Shown: positions 1-9,434, numbered from the stretch's first letter. The stretch: 64,000 nt of DNA from Alcanivorax sp. DP30 (GCF_009882945.1 NZ_WTUY01000005.1:599863-663862), one strand, 5' to 3'. Made by a program: numbers and translations. Notes: generated by a model from the letters alone, not told the origin.

Positions 1-277
1 CCAGCTTGTCATCCAGCTGATCACGCGCAGTCATGAAAATGACCGGCATATCCAGGGTCAACTCTTCACGCAGAGAGCGGCAGAATTCAAATCCGCTTTC
101 TCCCGGTAACATGACATCCAGCAGCATCAGATCATAGTGATGCTCTTTCACCAGTTCCCGCGCCAGATGCGTGTTGCCGGCGTAGTCTACGGTGGCGCCC
201 TGTTGCTCCAGATATTCCAGCACCGTCTGGGCCAGTTGACGGTGATCTTCGACCAGCAAAATTGAGAGGTTGTCCAC
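1..277 (-). CDS. Response regulator, N-terminal receiver domain (partial)
   Basis: This is the first 92 residues of a two-component response regulator; the rest lies beyond the left edge. The receiver fold is recognisable: the acidic pair E10-D11 after the first beta strand, the phospho-acceptor D54 in LLDVMLPG, and T83 in the MTARD motif. The start is a GTG at 277, chosen because AGGAG lies about 7 nt upstream and the first strand (LSILLVED) begins immediately after. The output domain is not visible, so OmpR-type is only a guess. The segment upstream (278-414) carries a direct repeat that could be an autoregulatory site. A partner histidine kinase, if adjacent, would be outside the window. 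Confidence 0.85.
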   Translation of the reverse strand, partial: MDNLSILLVEDHRQLAQTVLEYLEQQGATVDYAGNTHLARELVKEHHYDLMLLDVMLPGESGFEFCRSLREELTLDMPVIFMTARDQLDDKL

Positions 278-288
278 GGTGCTGCTCC

Positions 289-313
289 TGTACAAATTTC
301 CGGTTTTGTACAA
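289..313. promoter_or_regulatory. TGTACAA direct repeat upstream of the response regulator
   Basis: Two identical copies of TGTACAA lie at 289-295 and 307-313, an 18-bp period, just upstream of the ribosome binding site of the response regulator gene. Direct repeats in this place are typical for autoregulating response regulators. No functional evidence. Confidence 0.3.
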
Positions 314-414
314 CCGAGATTGCCCTGACCATCGTCAACGGCGCGTCAACGTGCAGAAAGGTTAAGTGTCAGGCGGAATCAGGGTTATCGCAAGCTGGCC
401 CGGATGAACCGCCT

Positions 415-1407
415 TCAGTCGTTCAATGTGCCGGTGCGGGCGAAGCGCTGTCGGTAGTGGCTGGGCGACAACCCGGTATGCCGCTTGAACAGCCGGGAAA
501 AGCTGCTCACGTCCTGGTAGCCCACTTGTTCGGACAGTTTGGCCAGGTTTGATGAGCCGCGCTCCAGCATCTTGCGGGCGGCTTCAATTCGCACCCGCTG
601 CAGGTACTGCAAGGGAGGTTCCCCAAGCGCACTGGTGAAGCGACGCTGAAGCTGGCGAGGGCTGATGTGCACCATTTCAGCCAGCTGCGTCAGCGAGGTG
701 GCTTCATGAAAATGTTCGTGAATCCAGGCCTGCACGGTATGCACCTGGGCATCCTGGTGGTAGCTGTGTGCAGGCAGGCCGGCGTAGATACTTTGCAGGT
801 CATTGCGCACATCAATCACAAAGGCCCTTGCCAGCTCCCGAGCCAGGTCGGGGCCGCAATAGCGTTCCACCAACAAAATGCTCAGATCTCGCCAGGCCGT
901 ACCTCCTCCCGCGCAGAAGATATTGTCATCGCGAGTGATCAATTCTTTTTCGTTAAGTGCGACTTCGGGATAGCGGTGACGAAATTGCTGGCTGAAGCCC
1001 CAATGAGTCGTTGCGGTGCGCCCATCCAGTAGCCCGGCTTCGGCCAGCAGGAAGGCGCCAGTGCAATTACTGGCGAGATCTGCGCCATTGGCGTGCATCT
1101 GGCGCAGCCAGGGCAGCACATCCTTCTGTTGCTTGAGGACACTCTCAATCGGGGCGCCGATGGTTGGTACCACGACCAGATCCACTTTTTCGATCTGGTC
1201 GATGGAGGCGTCGACCGCAATCCGGATATTGGGCGTGCACCTGACCGGATTACCGTCGCGGGAAACGATTCGCACCCGAAACTGACGATTCAGCGGCTCG
1301 CCCTGGATGCGGTTCCAGGTGACACCGGTGAGGCCCAGTAAATCCACAATGCCGGTGAGAGCCGAGGCAAAGACGCCATCGTAGGCAAGAACAGCAACTT
1401 GATACAT
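415..1407 (-). CDS. GlxA-family transcriptional regulator (DJ-1/PfpI plus AraC HTH)
   Basis: Transcription factor of about 330 residues with an N-terminal DJ-1/PfpI amidase-like domain and a C-terminal AraC double helix-turn-helix. The amidase-like half contains the nucleophile-elbow segment SNCTGAFLLAEAG; the C-terminal half contains LAEMVHISPRQLQRRF and VGYQDVSSFSRLFKRHTG, typical of AraC DNA-binding domains. The start is placed at MYQVAVLAYDG (ATG 1407), where the conserved fold begins; the frame stays open to 1515, but that extension would overlap the divergent acyl-CoA dehydrogenase gene. Members often control catabolism of amines, carnitine or arginine. The divergent layout suggests it may control the neighbouring acyl-CoA dehydrogenase, which is inference. 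Confidence 0.85.
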   Translation of the reverse strand: MYQVAVLAYDGVFASALTGIVDLLGLTGVTWNRIQGEPLNRQFRVRIVSRDGNPVRCTPNIRIAVDASIDQIEKVDLVVVPTIGAPIESVLKQQKDVLPWLRQMHANGADLASNCTGAFLLAEAGLLDGRTATTHWGFSQQFRHRYPEVALNEKELITRDDNIFCAGGGTAWRDLSILLVERYCGPDLARELARAFVIDVRNDLQSIYAGLPAHSYHQDAQVHTVQAWIHEHFHEATSLTQLAEMVHISPRQLQRRFTSALGEPPLQYLQRVRIEAARKMLERGSSNLAKLSEQVGYQDVSSFSRLFKRHTGLSPSHYRQRFARTGTLND

Positions 1408-1501
1408 ATTGACGCAATCAACCATAAATGAGTCATAGGCGACAATGCCAGAGACCCTTCCGTAATGGCAAGCTGATTGGAAAATAAAGTGGAGCCTTTC
1501 T

Positions 1502-3289
1502 GTGACCGTTACCATTCTTGATCGCCGGGATTTGCGTTTTCAGTTGTTTGACGTGCTGGATACTGACGCGTTGCTGAGCCGCCCGCGTTTTAGTGAGCAC
1601 AGCCGTGAAACCATAGAGGCGGCCCTGGATACCGCAGAAAAACTGGCTCACGAAAAATTTGCCAACCACAACACGCTTGCCGACAAGGATGAACCGGCTT
1701 TTGTCGACGGCAAGGTGGTCATGCGACCCGAGGTGCAGGAGGCTTTTGATGCCTACATTGAGGCCGGGTTTCTTGCGGCCAGAGCCAGCTTTGAAGAAGG
1801 CGGCATGCAGTTACCGGAAACAGCTGTGGCTGCCTGTACCGGCATGTTCACCTGCGTGAATCCCAGTTCCACGGTCTATCCTTTTCTGACCGGGGCGGCA
1901 GGCAACGTGATCCGCAACTTTGCCAGCGAGATGCTCAAGGAACAGTTCCTTGTGCCGATGATGGCTGGCCGTTTCACGGGCACCATGGCGCTCACAGAGC
2001 CCCATGCAGGTTCGTCCCTTGCCGATATTCGCACCCGTGCGCTGCCTCAGGAGGACGGGAGCTATCGCATCAAGGGCAACAAGATCTTTATCTCTGCCGG
2101 TGAAAATGAGCTGGCTGAGAATATCGTTCATCTGGTGTTGGCCAAAATTCCTGGCGGTCCTGATGGGGTAAAAGGGATTTCCCTGTTCGTGGTGCCGAAA
2201 TACCGGCTCGATGCACAGGGGAAGCCGGTTCAGCGCAATGATGTAACCCTGGCCGGGTTGATCCACAAGATGGGTTATCGCGGCGCCAGTAGCACTGCGC
2301 TGACCTTCGGCGATAACGATGATTGTCACGGTTATCTGGTCGGCGAGCCCCATCAGGGCCTGCGTTACATGTTTCAGATGATGAACGAGGCCCGGGTGGC
2401 GGTGGGGTACGGCGCTGCACTACTGGCATACCGCGGCTACCGGTTTTCCCTGGATTATGCGCGCGACCGCACCCAGGGGCGTCATGCCGAGGAGCCGGAT
2501 TTCAGTCAGCCCATGGTGCCGATCATCGAGCATGCCGACGTGCGGCGCTTGCTGCTTACACAGAAATCCTATGCAGAAGCGGCGCTGGCCATGTGTTTTT
2601 ACGGTTACCGGTTGGTGGATGAAATTGAGAGTGGCGATGAGGCTGCTGCCTGTGAGGCGCAATTGCTGCTGGATCTGCTGACGCCGGTGATCAAGACCTG
2701 GCCATCAGAGTTTGGCGTCAAGGCCAACGATATGGCGATACAGGTGTTCGGCGGTGCCGGTTACACCCGTGAATATCCGGTGGAGCAGGTATGGCGTGAC
2801 AACCGGCTTAATCCTATCCATGAAGGTACCACGGGCATTCATGGCCTGGATCTGTTGGGCCGTAAGGTCTGGCAGGCGAAAGGGCAGGGCATGCAACTAC
2901 TGGTGGAGCGGATCATGGCGGATGTGGCCGCCACCAGCGATGCCCGTTGCGAACCGTTTGCAGAGGCACTTCAGACCATGCTGCCGAAAGTCGAAGCTGC
3001 AACCAGGGCGGCAGGTGCGTTGATGGCCCAGCAGGGCCCCACCGCGGGATTGTCCAACGCCAATGCGTACCTGCAGCTGGTTGGCCATGTGGTGGCCGCC
3101 TGGATGTGGCTGCGTCAAGCCAATGCGGCAGCGGCGCTCACTTCTGTGGAAGATGAAGACTTTGCCTGTGGCAAGCTCCAGGCTGCCCGTTACTTCTTTC
3201 AGTGGGAGCTGCCCCGGGTTGAACTGGAAGTTCAACGATTGCTTGAAGGGGACCGGACATTTCTGGAAATGGAGGATCGCTGGTTCTGA
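1502..3289 (+). CDS. Acyl-CoA dehydrogenase, long form with C-terminal extension
   Basis: Flavin-dependent acyl-CoA dehydrogenase of 595 residues, catalysing alpha,beta-desaturation of an acyl-CoA with electrons passed to ETF. It is about 200 residues longer than classic family members, matching the subfamily with an extra C-terminal domain. Visible motifs are the FAD-side segment MALTEPHAGSSLADI, the helical core with FGGAGYTREYPVEQVWRDNR, and HEGTTGIHGLDLLGRK carrying the likely catalytic glutamate. The start is GTG 1502, with GTGGAG about 8 nt upstream. It is divergent from a GlxA-type regulator and followed by a strong terminator. The substrate is unknown; beta-oxidation or DMSP-type acyl-CoA use are both possible from family knowledge. 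Confidence 0.9.
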   Translation: MTVTILDRRDLRFQLFDVLDTDALLSRPRFSEHSRETIEAALDTAEKLAHEKFANHNTLADKDEPAFVDGKVVMRPEVQEAFDAYIEAGFLAARASFEEGGMQLPETAVAACTGMFTCVNPSSTVYPFLTGAAGNVIRNFASEMLKEQFLVPMMAGRFTGTMALTEPHAGSSLADIRTRALPQEDGSYRIKGNKIFISAGENELAENIVHLVLAKIPGGPDGVKGISLFVVPKYRLDAQGKPVQRNDVTLAGLIHKMGYRGASSTALTFGDNDDCHGYLVGEPHQGLRYMFQMMNEARVAVGYGAALLAYRGYRFSLDYARDRTQGRHAEEPDFSQPMVPIIEHADVRRLLLTQKSYAEAALAMCFYGYRLVDEIESGDEAAACEAQLLLDLLTPVIKTWPSEFGVKANDMAIQVFGGAGYTREYPVEQVWRDNRLNPIHEGTTGIHGLDLLGRKVWQAKGQGMQLLVERIMADVAATSDARCEPFAEALQTMLPKVEAATRAAGALMAQQGPTAGLSNANAYLQLVGHVVAAWMWLRQANAAAALTSVEDEDFACGKLQAARYFFQWELPRVELEVQRLLEGDRTFLEMEDRWF

Positions 3290-3371
3290 TTGGCATGGAT
3301 CCATTTATGTGTGCAGTCGTCATGCGCTCAGGAGAGCTGCAACATGGCATCAAGCTATGACGACGTTTCAG

Positions 3372-3395
3372 GCCCCCGTTCAGGGGGCTTTTTTT
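3372..3395 (+). terminator. Rho-independent terminator after acyl-CoA dehydrogenase
   Basis: GCCCCC, a 5-nt loop, GGGGGC, then seven T residues. Confidence 0.9.
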
Positions 3396-3494
3396 GTTAA
3401 TCGACATTGATAGGGGCAGGTGGTCGGACGTCTGATGCCACAGACCGGGAGCCAAACCGAAATCCGCGAGCCGTAGTCACATTCTTAAGGTTTC

Positions 3495-3523
3495 TTGTTG
3501 CTGTCATTAAATAGTCATATATT
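3495..3523 (+). promoter_or_regulatory. Promoter and candidate Pho box upstream of the porin
   Basis: TTGTTG (3495-3500) and TATATT (3518-3523) are separated by 17 bp, a credible sigma-70 promoter. Inside it, CTGTCAT (3501-3507) and TAGTCAT (3512-3518) are two 7-mers separated by 4 bp, the layout and sequence of a PhoB box. The two readings partly conflict because a Pho box normally replaces the -35 and sits about 10 bp before the -10, so regulation by phosphate is only a candidate. Confidence 0.45.
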
Positions 3524-3565
3524 GCGGGGGCGTTTGAGGATTTTTATTCCAAGGAGAAAATTATA

Positions 3566-4612
3566 ATGAAGAAGCATTTGCTTGCGGTGGCGGTCAGCGC
3601 CGCCCTTCCTGTCACAGCTCTCGCAGCCCCAACTTTTTACGGCAAGATTAATCTGAGTGTGGACAAGACCAGTGATTATCCGGAAAGCCCTCTGGTATTT
3701 GCCGAGGACGATCTTTCTGATGCCTGGTTTGTGTCCAGTAATAGTTCCCGTCTTGGTGTGCGCGGTGAAGAGCCGCTGGATTTCGATAGTGTCTCCGTGA
3801 TTTATCAATATGAGGCGGGTTATGACGTGGACGGCGATTCCGGTTCCACGTTCAGCACCCGTAACAGCTTCCTCGGTCTGAACACCAATGCGGGTAAATT
3901 CTTTGCCGGTCGTTTCGATAGCGTGGTGAAAGACGCGGAAGGCTGGGTGGACCAGTTCAATGAAACGGTGGCCGATATGGAAGTGGTATTTATCAGCCAG
4001 AACCGTAACAACAATACCCTGAATTGGGAGAGCCCGGATTTTGGCGGTGTGGTTATCCGTGCCCAGATCGCGCCGGGTGAAGGGGAAACCATCGGTGCCG
4101 GTGCCAATACCGAGACCAAGGATGGCCTCACCGATACCTGGGGGGTTTCTGCTACCCTGGATAACGATGCGCTTTATGCGGCGCTGGCCTATGAAAGCTC
4201 CTATGATGAAGTCAGCATCGTCGGTGCCACGTTTGGTGGCGATCGGGATGCCCTGCGTGGCACTTTCGGTGTCCAGGCCACAGAGAGCGTTCAGCTGGGC
4301 GTCATTGCGGAACAGGCAACTTTTGATCCCATCGGTAGCGACGAAGCCGATCTGATGTCTTATCTGTTAAGTGGCCGTGTGGGGCTGAGTGATCGTCTGG
4401 GGGTTAAGGCGCAGGCTGGTGTCATGGACAGCAGCGACCTGGATCTGGACGTCCAGGTGCTTGCCGTCGGTGCAGATTACAAGCTTGGCGATCAGACCAC
4501 TGCTTATGGCGTTGTGTCAGCGTCGGATACAGAATATGACCCGCTCGGCACCGTTAACGACGTGGACGAATCCGGCATGGCTTTCTCTGTCGGCATGGTG
4601 CATAAATTCTAG
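3566..4612 (+). CDS. Outer-membrane porin (Gram-negative porin family)
   Basis: Outer-membrane beta-barrel porin of 348 residues. A signal peptide covers about residues 1-20 (cleavage near LAAPTFYG), and the mature protein starts with the typical FYGKINLSVDKT strand and ends in phenylalanine (GMVHKF), the usual BAM recognition end. Alternating hydrophobic strands and GRF, NSFLGL and WGVSATLDN segments fit 16-stranded general porins. AAGGAG precedes the start by about 8 nt. It is monocistronic, with its own promoter and a terminator shared with convergent fabB. A Pho-box-like element suggests phosphate control, but the protein itself resembles general porins more than OprP-type phosphate channels. 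Confidence 0.88.
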   Translation: MKKHLLAVAVSAALPVTALAAPTFYGKINLSVDKTSDYPESPLVFAEDDLSDAWFVSSNSSRLGVRGEEPLDFDSVSVIYQYEAGYDVDGDSGSTFSTRNSFLGLNTNAGKFFAGRFDSVVKDAEGWVDQFNETVADMEVVFISQNRNNNTLNWESPDFGGVVIRAQIAPGEGETIGAGANTETKDGLTDTWGVSATLDNDALYAALAYESSYDEVSIVGATFGGDRDALRGTFGVQATESVQLGVIAEQATFDPIGSDEADLMSYLLSGRVGLSDRLGVKAQAGVMDSSDLDLDVQVLAVGADYKLGDQTTAYGVVSASDTEYDPLGTVNDVDESGMAFSVGMVHKF

Positions 4613-4638
4613 CAACACGCGTTGTACAGAATAAAAAA

Positions 4639-4661
4639 GCCCGGCATTTGCCGGGCTTTTT
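4639..4661. terminator. Bidirectional terminator between porin and fabB
   Basis: GCCCGGC, ATTT loop, GCCGGGC, flanked by A residues on the left and T residues on the right, so it can serve both convergent genes. Confidence 0.85.
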
Positions 4662-4670
4662 GTTAGTGAG

Positions 4671-4698
4671 CTATTAACTGTTAATTATTAACTATTAA
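4671..4698. repeat. Heptamer tandem repeat (CTATTAA-type, 4 units)
   Basis: Four contiguous 7-bp units CTATTAA, CTGTTAA, TTATTAA, CTATTAA fill the space between the shared terminator and the fabB stop codon. Similar 7-bp arrays follow two other genes in the window (38151 and 61114). Confidence 0.6.
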
Positions 4699-4699
4699 T

Positions 4700-5914
4700 T
4701 TAGCCTTCCCACTTCTTCAGCAGCAGGCTGGCGTTGGTGCCACCAAAGCCGAAGCTGTTGCTCAGAACAACGCTGGGACCTGTATCTTTGCCTTTGACCA
4801 GAACTGGAAGGCCTTCGGCCTTTTCATCCAGGGTTTTAATGTTGGCGCTGATGGCGGTGAAGTCGTGTTGCATCATTAGCAGACTGTAGATGGCTTCGTG
4901 TACGCCAGCGGCACCGAGGCTGTGGCCGGTCAGGCTCTTGGTGGAGCCGATGGACGGACAGTGCTCACCAAACACCTCGCTGACGGCTTTCAGCTCGGCC
5001 ACATCACCCACCGGAGTGCTGGTGCCGTGGGCATTGATATAGTCCACCTGGCCATCGAAGTTGGCCAGCGCCTGGCGCATGCAGCGTGCTGCACCTTCGC
5101 CGTTGGGAGCGACCATGTCATGACCGTCGCTGGTGGCCCCATAGCCGATCACTTCAGCGTAGATTTTGGCGCCGCGGGCCTGGGCGGTTTCCAGATCTTC
5201 CAGTACCACCATGCCGCCGCCGCCGGCAATCACAAAGCCATCGCGGGTTGCATCGTAGGCTCGGGATGCCGTTTCCGGAGTGTCGTTATACTTGCTGGAC
5301 AGGGCGCCCATGGCATCGAACAGACAGCTCAATGCCCAGTGTTCTTCCTCACCACCACCGGCAAAGACACGGTCCTGCTTGCCCAACTGAATCTGTTCAA
5401 CCGCATTGCCGATACAGTGTGCGCTGGTGGCGCAGGCGGAGGTGATGGAGTAATTCACGCCCCGAATTTTAAAGGGGGTAGCAAGACAGGCGGACACGGT
5501 GGACGCCATCACCCGCGGTACCATATACGGGCCAATGCGTTTTACGCCGCGAGTACGGGCAATGTCAGCGGCTTCCACCTGGTTCAGCGAAGAGTGGCCG
5601 CCGGAACCGGCAATCAGACCGGTACGCTCATTGCTCACTTCGTCTTCGCTGAGGCCGGCATCGGCAATGGCCTGTTGCATGGCGACATAGGCATAGGCCG
5701 CGGAGTCGCCCATGAAACGTCTGGCCTTGCGATCAATGAAATCTTCAAGGTTGATTTCGGGAACGCCGGCCACCTGGCTGCGCATACCCATTTCCTTGTA
5801 GGTTTCGTTGAAACGAATACCGGAACGGCCTTCCTTCAAGGATTGAGTGACACTGTCGGCGTCGTTACCCAGACAGGACACGATACCCATGCCTGTAATT
5901 ACTACACGGCGCAT
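4700..5914 (-). CDS. fabB: Beta-ketoacyl-ACP synthase I
   Basis: Condensing enzyme of type II fatty acid synthesis, 404 residues, elongating acyl-ACP with malonyl-ACP and, with FabA, needed for the unsaturated branch. The Cys-His-His triad is visible: the cysteine in SACATSAHC, and histidines in [11 protein letters not shown] and [19 protein letters not shown] near the C-terminus is the conserved glycine-rich loop. It lies 11 nt downstream of fabA in a classic fabAB operon, convergent with the porin gene. Length and motifs match FabB rather than FabF because of the FabA coupling and the SACATS context. Confidence 0.96.
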   Translation of the reverse strand: MRRVVITGMGIVSCLGNDADSVTQSLKEGRSGIRFNETYKEMGMRSQVAGVPEINLEDFIDRKARRFMGDSAAYAYVAMQQAIADAGLSEDEVSNERTGLIAGSGGHSSLNQVEAADIARTRGVKRIGPYMVPRVMASTVSACLATPFKIRGVNYSITSACATSAHCIGNAVEQIQLGKQDRVFAGGGEEEHWALSCLFDAMGALSSKYNDTPETASRAYDATRDGFVIAGGGGMVVLEDLETAQARGAKIYAEVIGYGATSDGHDMVAPNGEGAARCMRQALANFDGQVDYINAHGTSTPVGDVAELKAVSEVFGEHCPSIGSTKSLTGHSLGAAGVHEAIYSLLMMQHDFTAISANIKTLDEKAEGLPVLVKGKDTGPSVVLSNSFGFGGTNASLLLKKWEG

Positions 5915-5925
5915 GTTTTTAGCTC

Positions 5926-6453
5926 CTAGAATCCATCGGTGGAAGTGAACAGGCCCACCCGCAGTCCTTCTGCGGCATAGATTTCGCGGCCATCCACTTC
6001 CACCGTGGCGTCGGCGATGCCGAGAATCAGTTTGCGGGTGATGACGCGTTTCACGTCCAGGCGATAAGTGACTTTTTTGGCGGTGGGCAGGATCTGCCCG
6101 GAGAATTTCACGTTACCGACGCCGAGAGCGCGGCCGCGGCCTGGGTGCCCTTCGCGGCCAAGGAAGAAGCCAAGCAGTTGCCAGGTGGCATCCAGGCCCA
6201 GGCATCCGGGCATTACCGGATCGGATTCAAAGTGGCAGTCGAAGAACCAGAGGTCGGGGCTGATATCCAGTTCGGCAATGATTTCGCCTTTACCGTATTT
6301 GCCGCCCTGATCACTGATATGGACGATGCGATCCATCATCAGCATGTTGGGCAAAGGCAGTCGTGCGTTCCCGGGGCCGAACAATTCGCCATGGGCGCAG
6401 GCCAGCAGGTCGTCACGATCGTAGGAAGATTTCTTATCTGTTGTAGTGCTCAA
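5926..6453 (-). CDS. fabA: 3-hydroxydecanoyl-ACP dehydratase/isomerase
   Basis: Bifunctional dehydratase/isomerase of 175 residues, making trans-2- and cis-3-decenoyl-ACP at the branch point of anaerobic unsaturated fatty acid synthesis. The hot-dog active site is clear: His74 in [16 protein letters not shown] and Asp88 in LGLDATWQL. The start appears to be TTG at 6453, chosen because GGAGT lies about 6 nt upstream and no ATG occurs before the conserved region. It is first gene of the fabAB operon. A TATACT -10-like hexamer on the minus strand at 6490-6495 would give a leader of about 30 nt; its -35 is poor, as expected for an activated promoter. Confidence 0.95.
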   Translation of the reverse strand: MSTTTDKKSSYDRDDLLACAHGELFGPGNARLPLPNMLMMDRIVHISDQGGKYGKGEIIAELDISPDLWFFDCHFESDPVMPGCLGLDATWQLLGFFLGREGHPGRGRALGVGNVKFSGQILPTAKKVTYRLDVKRVITRKLILGIADATVEVDGREIYAAEGLRVGLFTSTDGF

Positions 6454-6933
6454 GATCTTACTCCATGAAGGCCAGGGCGGCGCATTCCGAGTATATGGAT
6501 GATTTGTGTCATTTTTCCGTCAGCCCTGTGACGAGCTTCAAGAGTGACGGTGATACTAGCAAAGCCAAGTGAAAGCATACGAATAGCAAGCGTCTCAAAA
6601 TATGTCGGAGGGTCTGCTTTACCGAAAATGACCGATGAACGGACTTAAAAGGCCGTGGTCATACCGCCGGGAGGGTAATGGAGCCCGGTTTTGTCTGTCA
6701 GTAACCCTGTCGCACATTCCGGATGCCAGCATTGATCGGGGTCAGGTTATGGGCGGGGAAATGGCGAGCGTCTCCCTGTATCCTGCCCGTTCAGCGTAAA
6801 TTCCTCGCGTATCAGCATTCGGTGCAGCCATATACTTGCAATTGGTGGGCCATCTAAAGATGCTATGCGCGCGGTGCGTGGCGCAGCCCTGCCGGGCGTT
6901 GCGCCAGATGAACTAGCAGATTGAGGAGCTTTC
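6454..6933. other. Intergenic region between fabA and ccmF
   Basis: About 480 bp between divergent genes. It holds a candidate fabA -10 (minus strand, 6490-6495) and a 12-bp palindrome CATCTAAAGATG at about 6851-6862 in front of ccmF. I see no convincing coding frame or RNA. Confidence 0.5.
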
Positions 6934-8898
6934 GTGGCAGTAGAAATCGGGCACCTGTCCCTGTGGTTGGCTTTGGCCGCCGCCCTGTGCGTATCTGTCT
7001 TCCCGCTGGTGGGCATAGCCAAGGGCATTGCGTCCTGGCAATGGTATGCCCGGCCGCTGGCCTGGGTGCAGTGGCTGGCCATGACTGTGGCCATGATTGC
7101 CTTGGGCTACAGCTTCTATATCAATGATTTTTCCGTTACCTATGTAGCCAATCACAGTAATTCGGCGCTGCCACTGGGTTATCGTCTGTCGGCGATCTGG
7201 GGCGGACATGAGGGCTCGCTACTGCTGTGGGGCTGGATGCTATCTGCCTGGGGAGCCATGGTTGGTGTCCTGAGCCGCAGTGTGCCACAGGAAATGGTGT
7301 CCCGGGTGCTGGCGGTCATGGGCATGATTGCAGTGGGCTTTCTGCTGTTCATGCTGCTCACCTCCAACCCCTTTGACCGTACACTCCCCTGGTTTCCCCT
7401 GGACGGGGCGGATCTGAACCCGCTGTTGCAGGATCCGGGTCTGATCGTTCATCCGCCCATGCTATATATGGGCTATGTGGGCTTTTCCGTGGCCTTTGCC
7501 TTTGCCGTAGCCGGGCTGCTGGCGGGTAATCTGGATCCGGCCTGGGCCCGCTGGGCGCGGCCCTGGACCACCGTCGCCTGGTGTTTCCTTACGGTGGGTA
7601 TCGCTCTGGGATCCTGGTGGGCGTACTACGAACTTGGCTGGGGCGGCTGGTGGTTCTGGGATCCGGTGGAGAATGCTTCCCTGATGCCCTGGCTGGCGGG
7701 TACCGCGCTGATTCATTCCCTGGCCGTGAGTGAAAAACGTAACCTGTTCCGGGCCTGGACCGTCCTGCTTGCCATCATTACCTTTTCCATGAGCCTGCTG
7801 GGCACCTTCCTGGTGCGCTCCGGGGTGCTGACGTCTGTGCACGCCTTCGCCAATGACCCTACCCGTGGTGCCTTCATTCTTGGCTTCCTTGTGGTCGTGG
7901 CGGGTGGGGCCCTGACGCTGTTTGCGGTTCGCGCTTCGGCATTGCGCAGTGACGGTGGTTTCAAGCCGCTGTCCCGGGAAGCTTTCCTGCTGGGCAACAA
8001 CCTGCTGCTGCTGACCGCCATGGCCGTCGTGCTGGTGGGCACCATCGCGCCGTTGTTCTTCGAATGGATGGATCTGAAAATTTCCATCCGCAGCCCCTAT
8101 TTCAACGGGTTCTTTGTACCGTTGACCTTCGTTTTGATCCTGCTGCTTGTGCCAGGTGTTTTCAGTAACTGGAAGCGGCAGGAGGGCAACAGCCTGGTGA
8201 AACGCATCGCCCTGCTGATTCCAGCGGCAATGATCGCGGGCTGGTTTGCTGCCCGCATCCCCGAGCCTTCCCCCTGGCAGGGTGTGCTGGCCATCATGCT
8301 GGCTTCGTATCTGGTGCTGGCCCACGGTGATGATGTGTTGCGCCGTGCCCGTGCCTACAACCTGGGTCTGGTTGCAGGTTTGCGCAAACTGGCGCGCAGT
8401 TACTGGGGCATGGTGATTGCCCACTGTGGACTGGCAGTGATGGTGGCGGGCATTACAGTGGTCAGTTTCCACGAAGTGGAACGGGATATACGCATGGCAC
8501 CCGGCGATGAAGTTGAGTTGGGTGATTATCGCTTCGTTTTTGACAGCCTGGATGAGTATCGGGGGCCGAACTTCGATTCCACCCGCGGGCACTTTGATGT
8601 GTTCTGGAAGGGCGAAGCGGTAACACGTTTGAATCCGGAAAAGCGCACTTATCACGCCAGCCGCCAGGTGATGACCGAGGCGGCTATCGATGCCGGTTTC
8701 TGGCGTGATCTCTACGTGGCCATGGGTGAACCACTCAAGACCGGTGACGCCTGGGCTGTGCGAATTTATTTCAAACCGGGCATTCGCTGGATCTGGCTCG
8801 GTGCCCTGATCATGGCCCTGGGTGGTGCCCTGGCGCTGTCTGACAAGCGCTATCGCCGTCAGAAGTTCGCCGCCTCGCAAACCGGAGTCGCCCGATGA
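6934..8898 (+). CDS. ccmF: Cytochrome c maturation heme lyase subunit CcmF
   Basis: Large polytopic inner-membrane protein of 654 residues that attaches heme from holo-CcmE to apocytochrome c in the periplasm, together with CcmH and CcmI. The tryptophan-rich WWD signature is plain in WGGWWFWDPVENASLMPWL, with about 13-15 membrane segments and a periplasmic C-terminal domain (about residues 510-620). The start is GTG 6934 with TTGAGGAG upstream. It overlaps ccmG by 4 bp (ATGA). Unusually, ccmABCDE are not immediately upstream; fabA is, in the opposite direction. Confidence 0.96.
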   Translation: MAVEIGHLSLWLALAAALCVSVFPLVGIAKGIASWQWYARPLAWVQWLAMTVAMIALGYSFYINDFSVTYVANHSNSALPLGYRLSAIWGGHEGSLLLWGWMLSAWGAMVGVLSRSVPQEMVSRVLAVMGMIAVGFLLFMLLTSNPFDRTLPWFPLDGADLNPLLQDPGLIVHPPMLYMGYVGFSVAFAFAVAGLLAGNLDPAWARWARPWTTVAWCFLTVGIALGSWWAYYELGWGGWWFWDPVENASLMPWLAGTALIHSLAVSEKRNLFRAWTVLLAIITFSMSLLGTFLVRSGVLTSVHAFANDPTRGAFILGFLVVVAGGALTLFAVRASALRSDGGFKPLSREAFLLGNNLLLLTAMAVVLVGTIAPLFFEWMDLKISIRSPYFNGFFVPLTFVLILLLVPGVFSNWKRQEGNSLVKRIALLIPAAMIAGWFAARIPEPSPWQGVLAIMLASYLVLAHGDDVLRRARAYNLGLVAGLRKLARSYWGMVIAHCGLAVMVAGITVVSFHEVERDIRMAPGDEVELGDYRFVFDSLDEYRGPNFDSTRGHFDVFWKGEAVTRLNPEKRTYHASRQVMTEAAIDAGFWRDLYVAMGEPLKTGDAWAVRIYFKPGIRWIWLGALIMALGGALALSDKRYRRQKFAASQTGVAR

Positions 8899-9434
8899 AA
8901 GCAAATTCTCCCTGGGTTTTCCTGCCGCTGGCGGGTTTTGTGGCGCTGGCGCTGGTGCTGGCCAGCGGGCTTGGTCGTGATCCACAGGAGCTGCCGTCGG
9001 CACTGGTCGGCAAGTCGGTACCTGGTTTTAGCCTGCCATCTTTGCTCACCGGGGAAACCTTTACGGAGCAATCCCTCACCGGCCGTTGGCAGTTGCTGAA
9101 TGTATGGGCGACCTGGTGCCCGACCTGTCATGTGGAACATCCCTATCTGCTGACCCTGGCTGCTCAGGGCGTGCCGATTACCGGGTTGAATTACAAGGAT
9201 GAGCTGCCTGCGGCGAGGGCCTATCTCGCCAACATGGGCAATCCCTTTACCCATGTGATCGTGGATGCCGATGGCCAGCTGGGTCTGGATCTGGGCGTAT
9301 ACGGGGCGCCGGAAACCTTTTTGATCAATCCCGCAGGCGAGGTCGTTTTACGCCATGCGGGGGATTTGAATGAACGGGTCTGGCGTGAAAAGTTTCTGCC
9401 GTTGCTGCCATCCAGCCAGGGAGGTGACGCATGA
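8895..9434 (+). CDS. ccmG: Thiol:disulfide interchange protein CcmG/DsbE
   Basis: Membrane-anchored periplasmic thioredoxin-like protein of 179 residues that keeps the heme-binding CXXCH cysteines of apocytochrome c reduced. An N-terminal anchor covers about residues 7-25. The redox motif is WCPTC within NVWATWCPTCHVEHP, and the cis-proline loop is GAPETFLI with the usual family glutamate. It overlaps ccmF and ccmH by 4 bp each, so the genes are translationally coupled. Confidence 0.95.
   Translation: MKANSPWVFLPLAGFVALALVLASGLGRDPQELPSALVGKSVPGFSLPSLLTGETFTEQSLTGRWQLLNVWATWCPTCHVEHPYLLTLAAQGVPITGLNYKDELPAARAYLANMGNPFTHVIVDADGQLGLDLGVYGAPETFLINPAGEVVLRHAGDLNERVWREKFLPLLPSSQGGDA

Noticed and set aside
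4898-5929. Open frame of 343 aa antisense to fabB
   Set aside because: Ala/Gly/His-rich shadow of a certain gene.
7462-9003. Long open frame (513 aa) on the minus strand, antisense to ccmF
   Set aside because: It lies entirely across well-supported ccmF/ccmG on the other strand, is low-complexity (Gln/His/Gly/Arg) and looks like a shadow frame.
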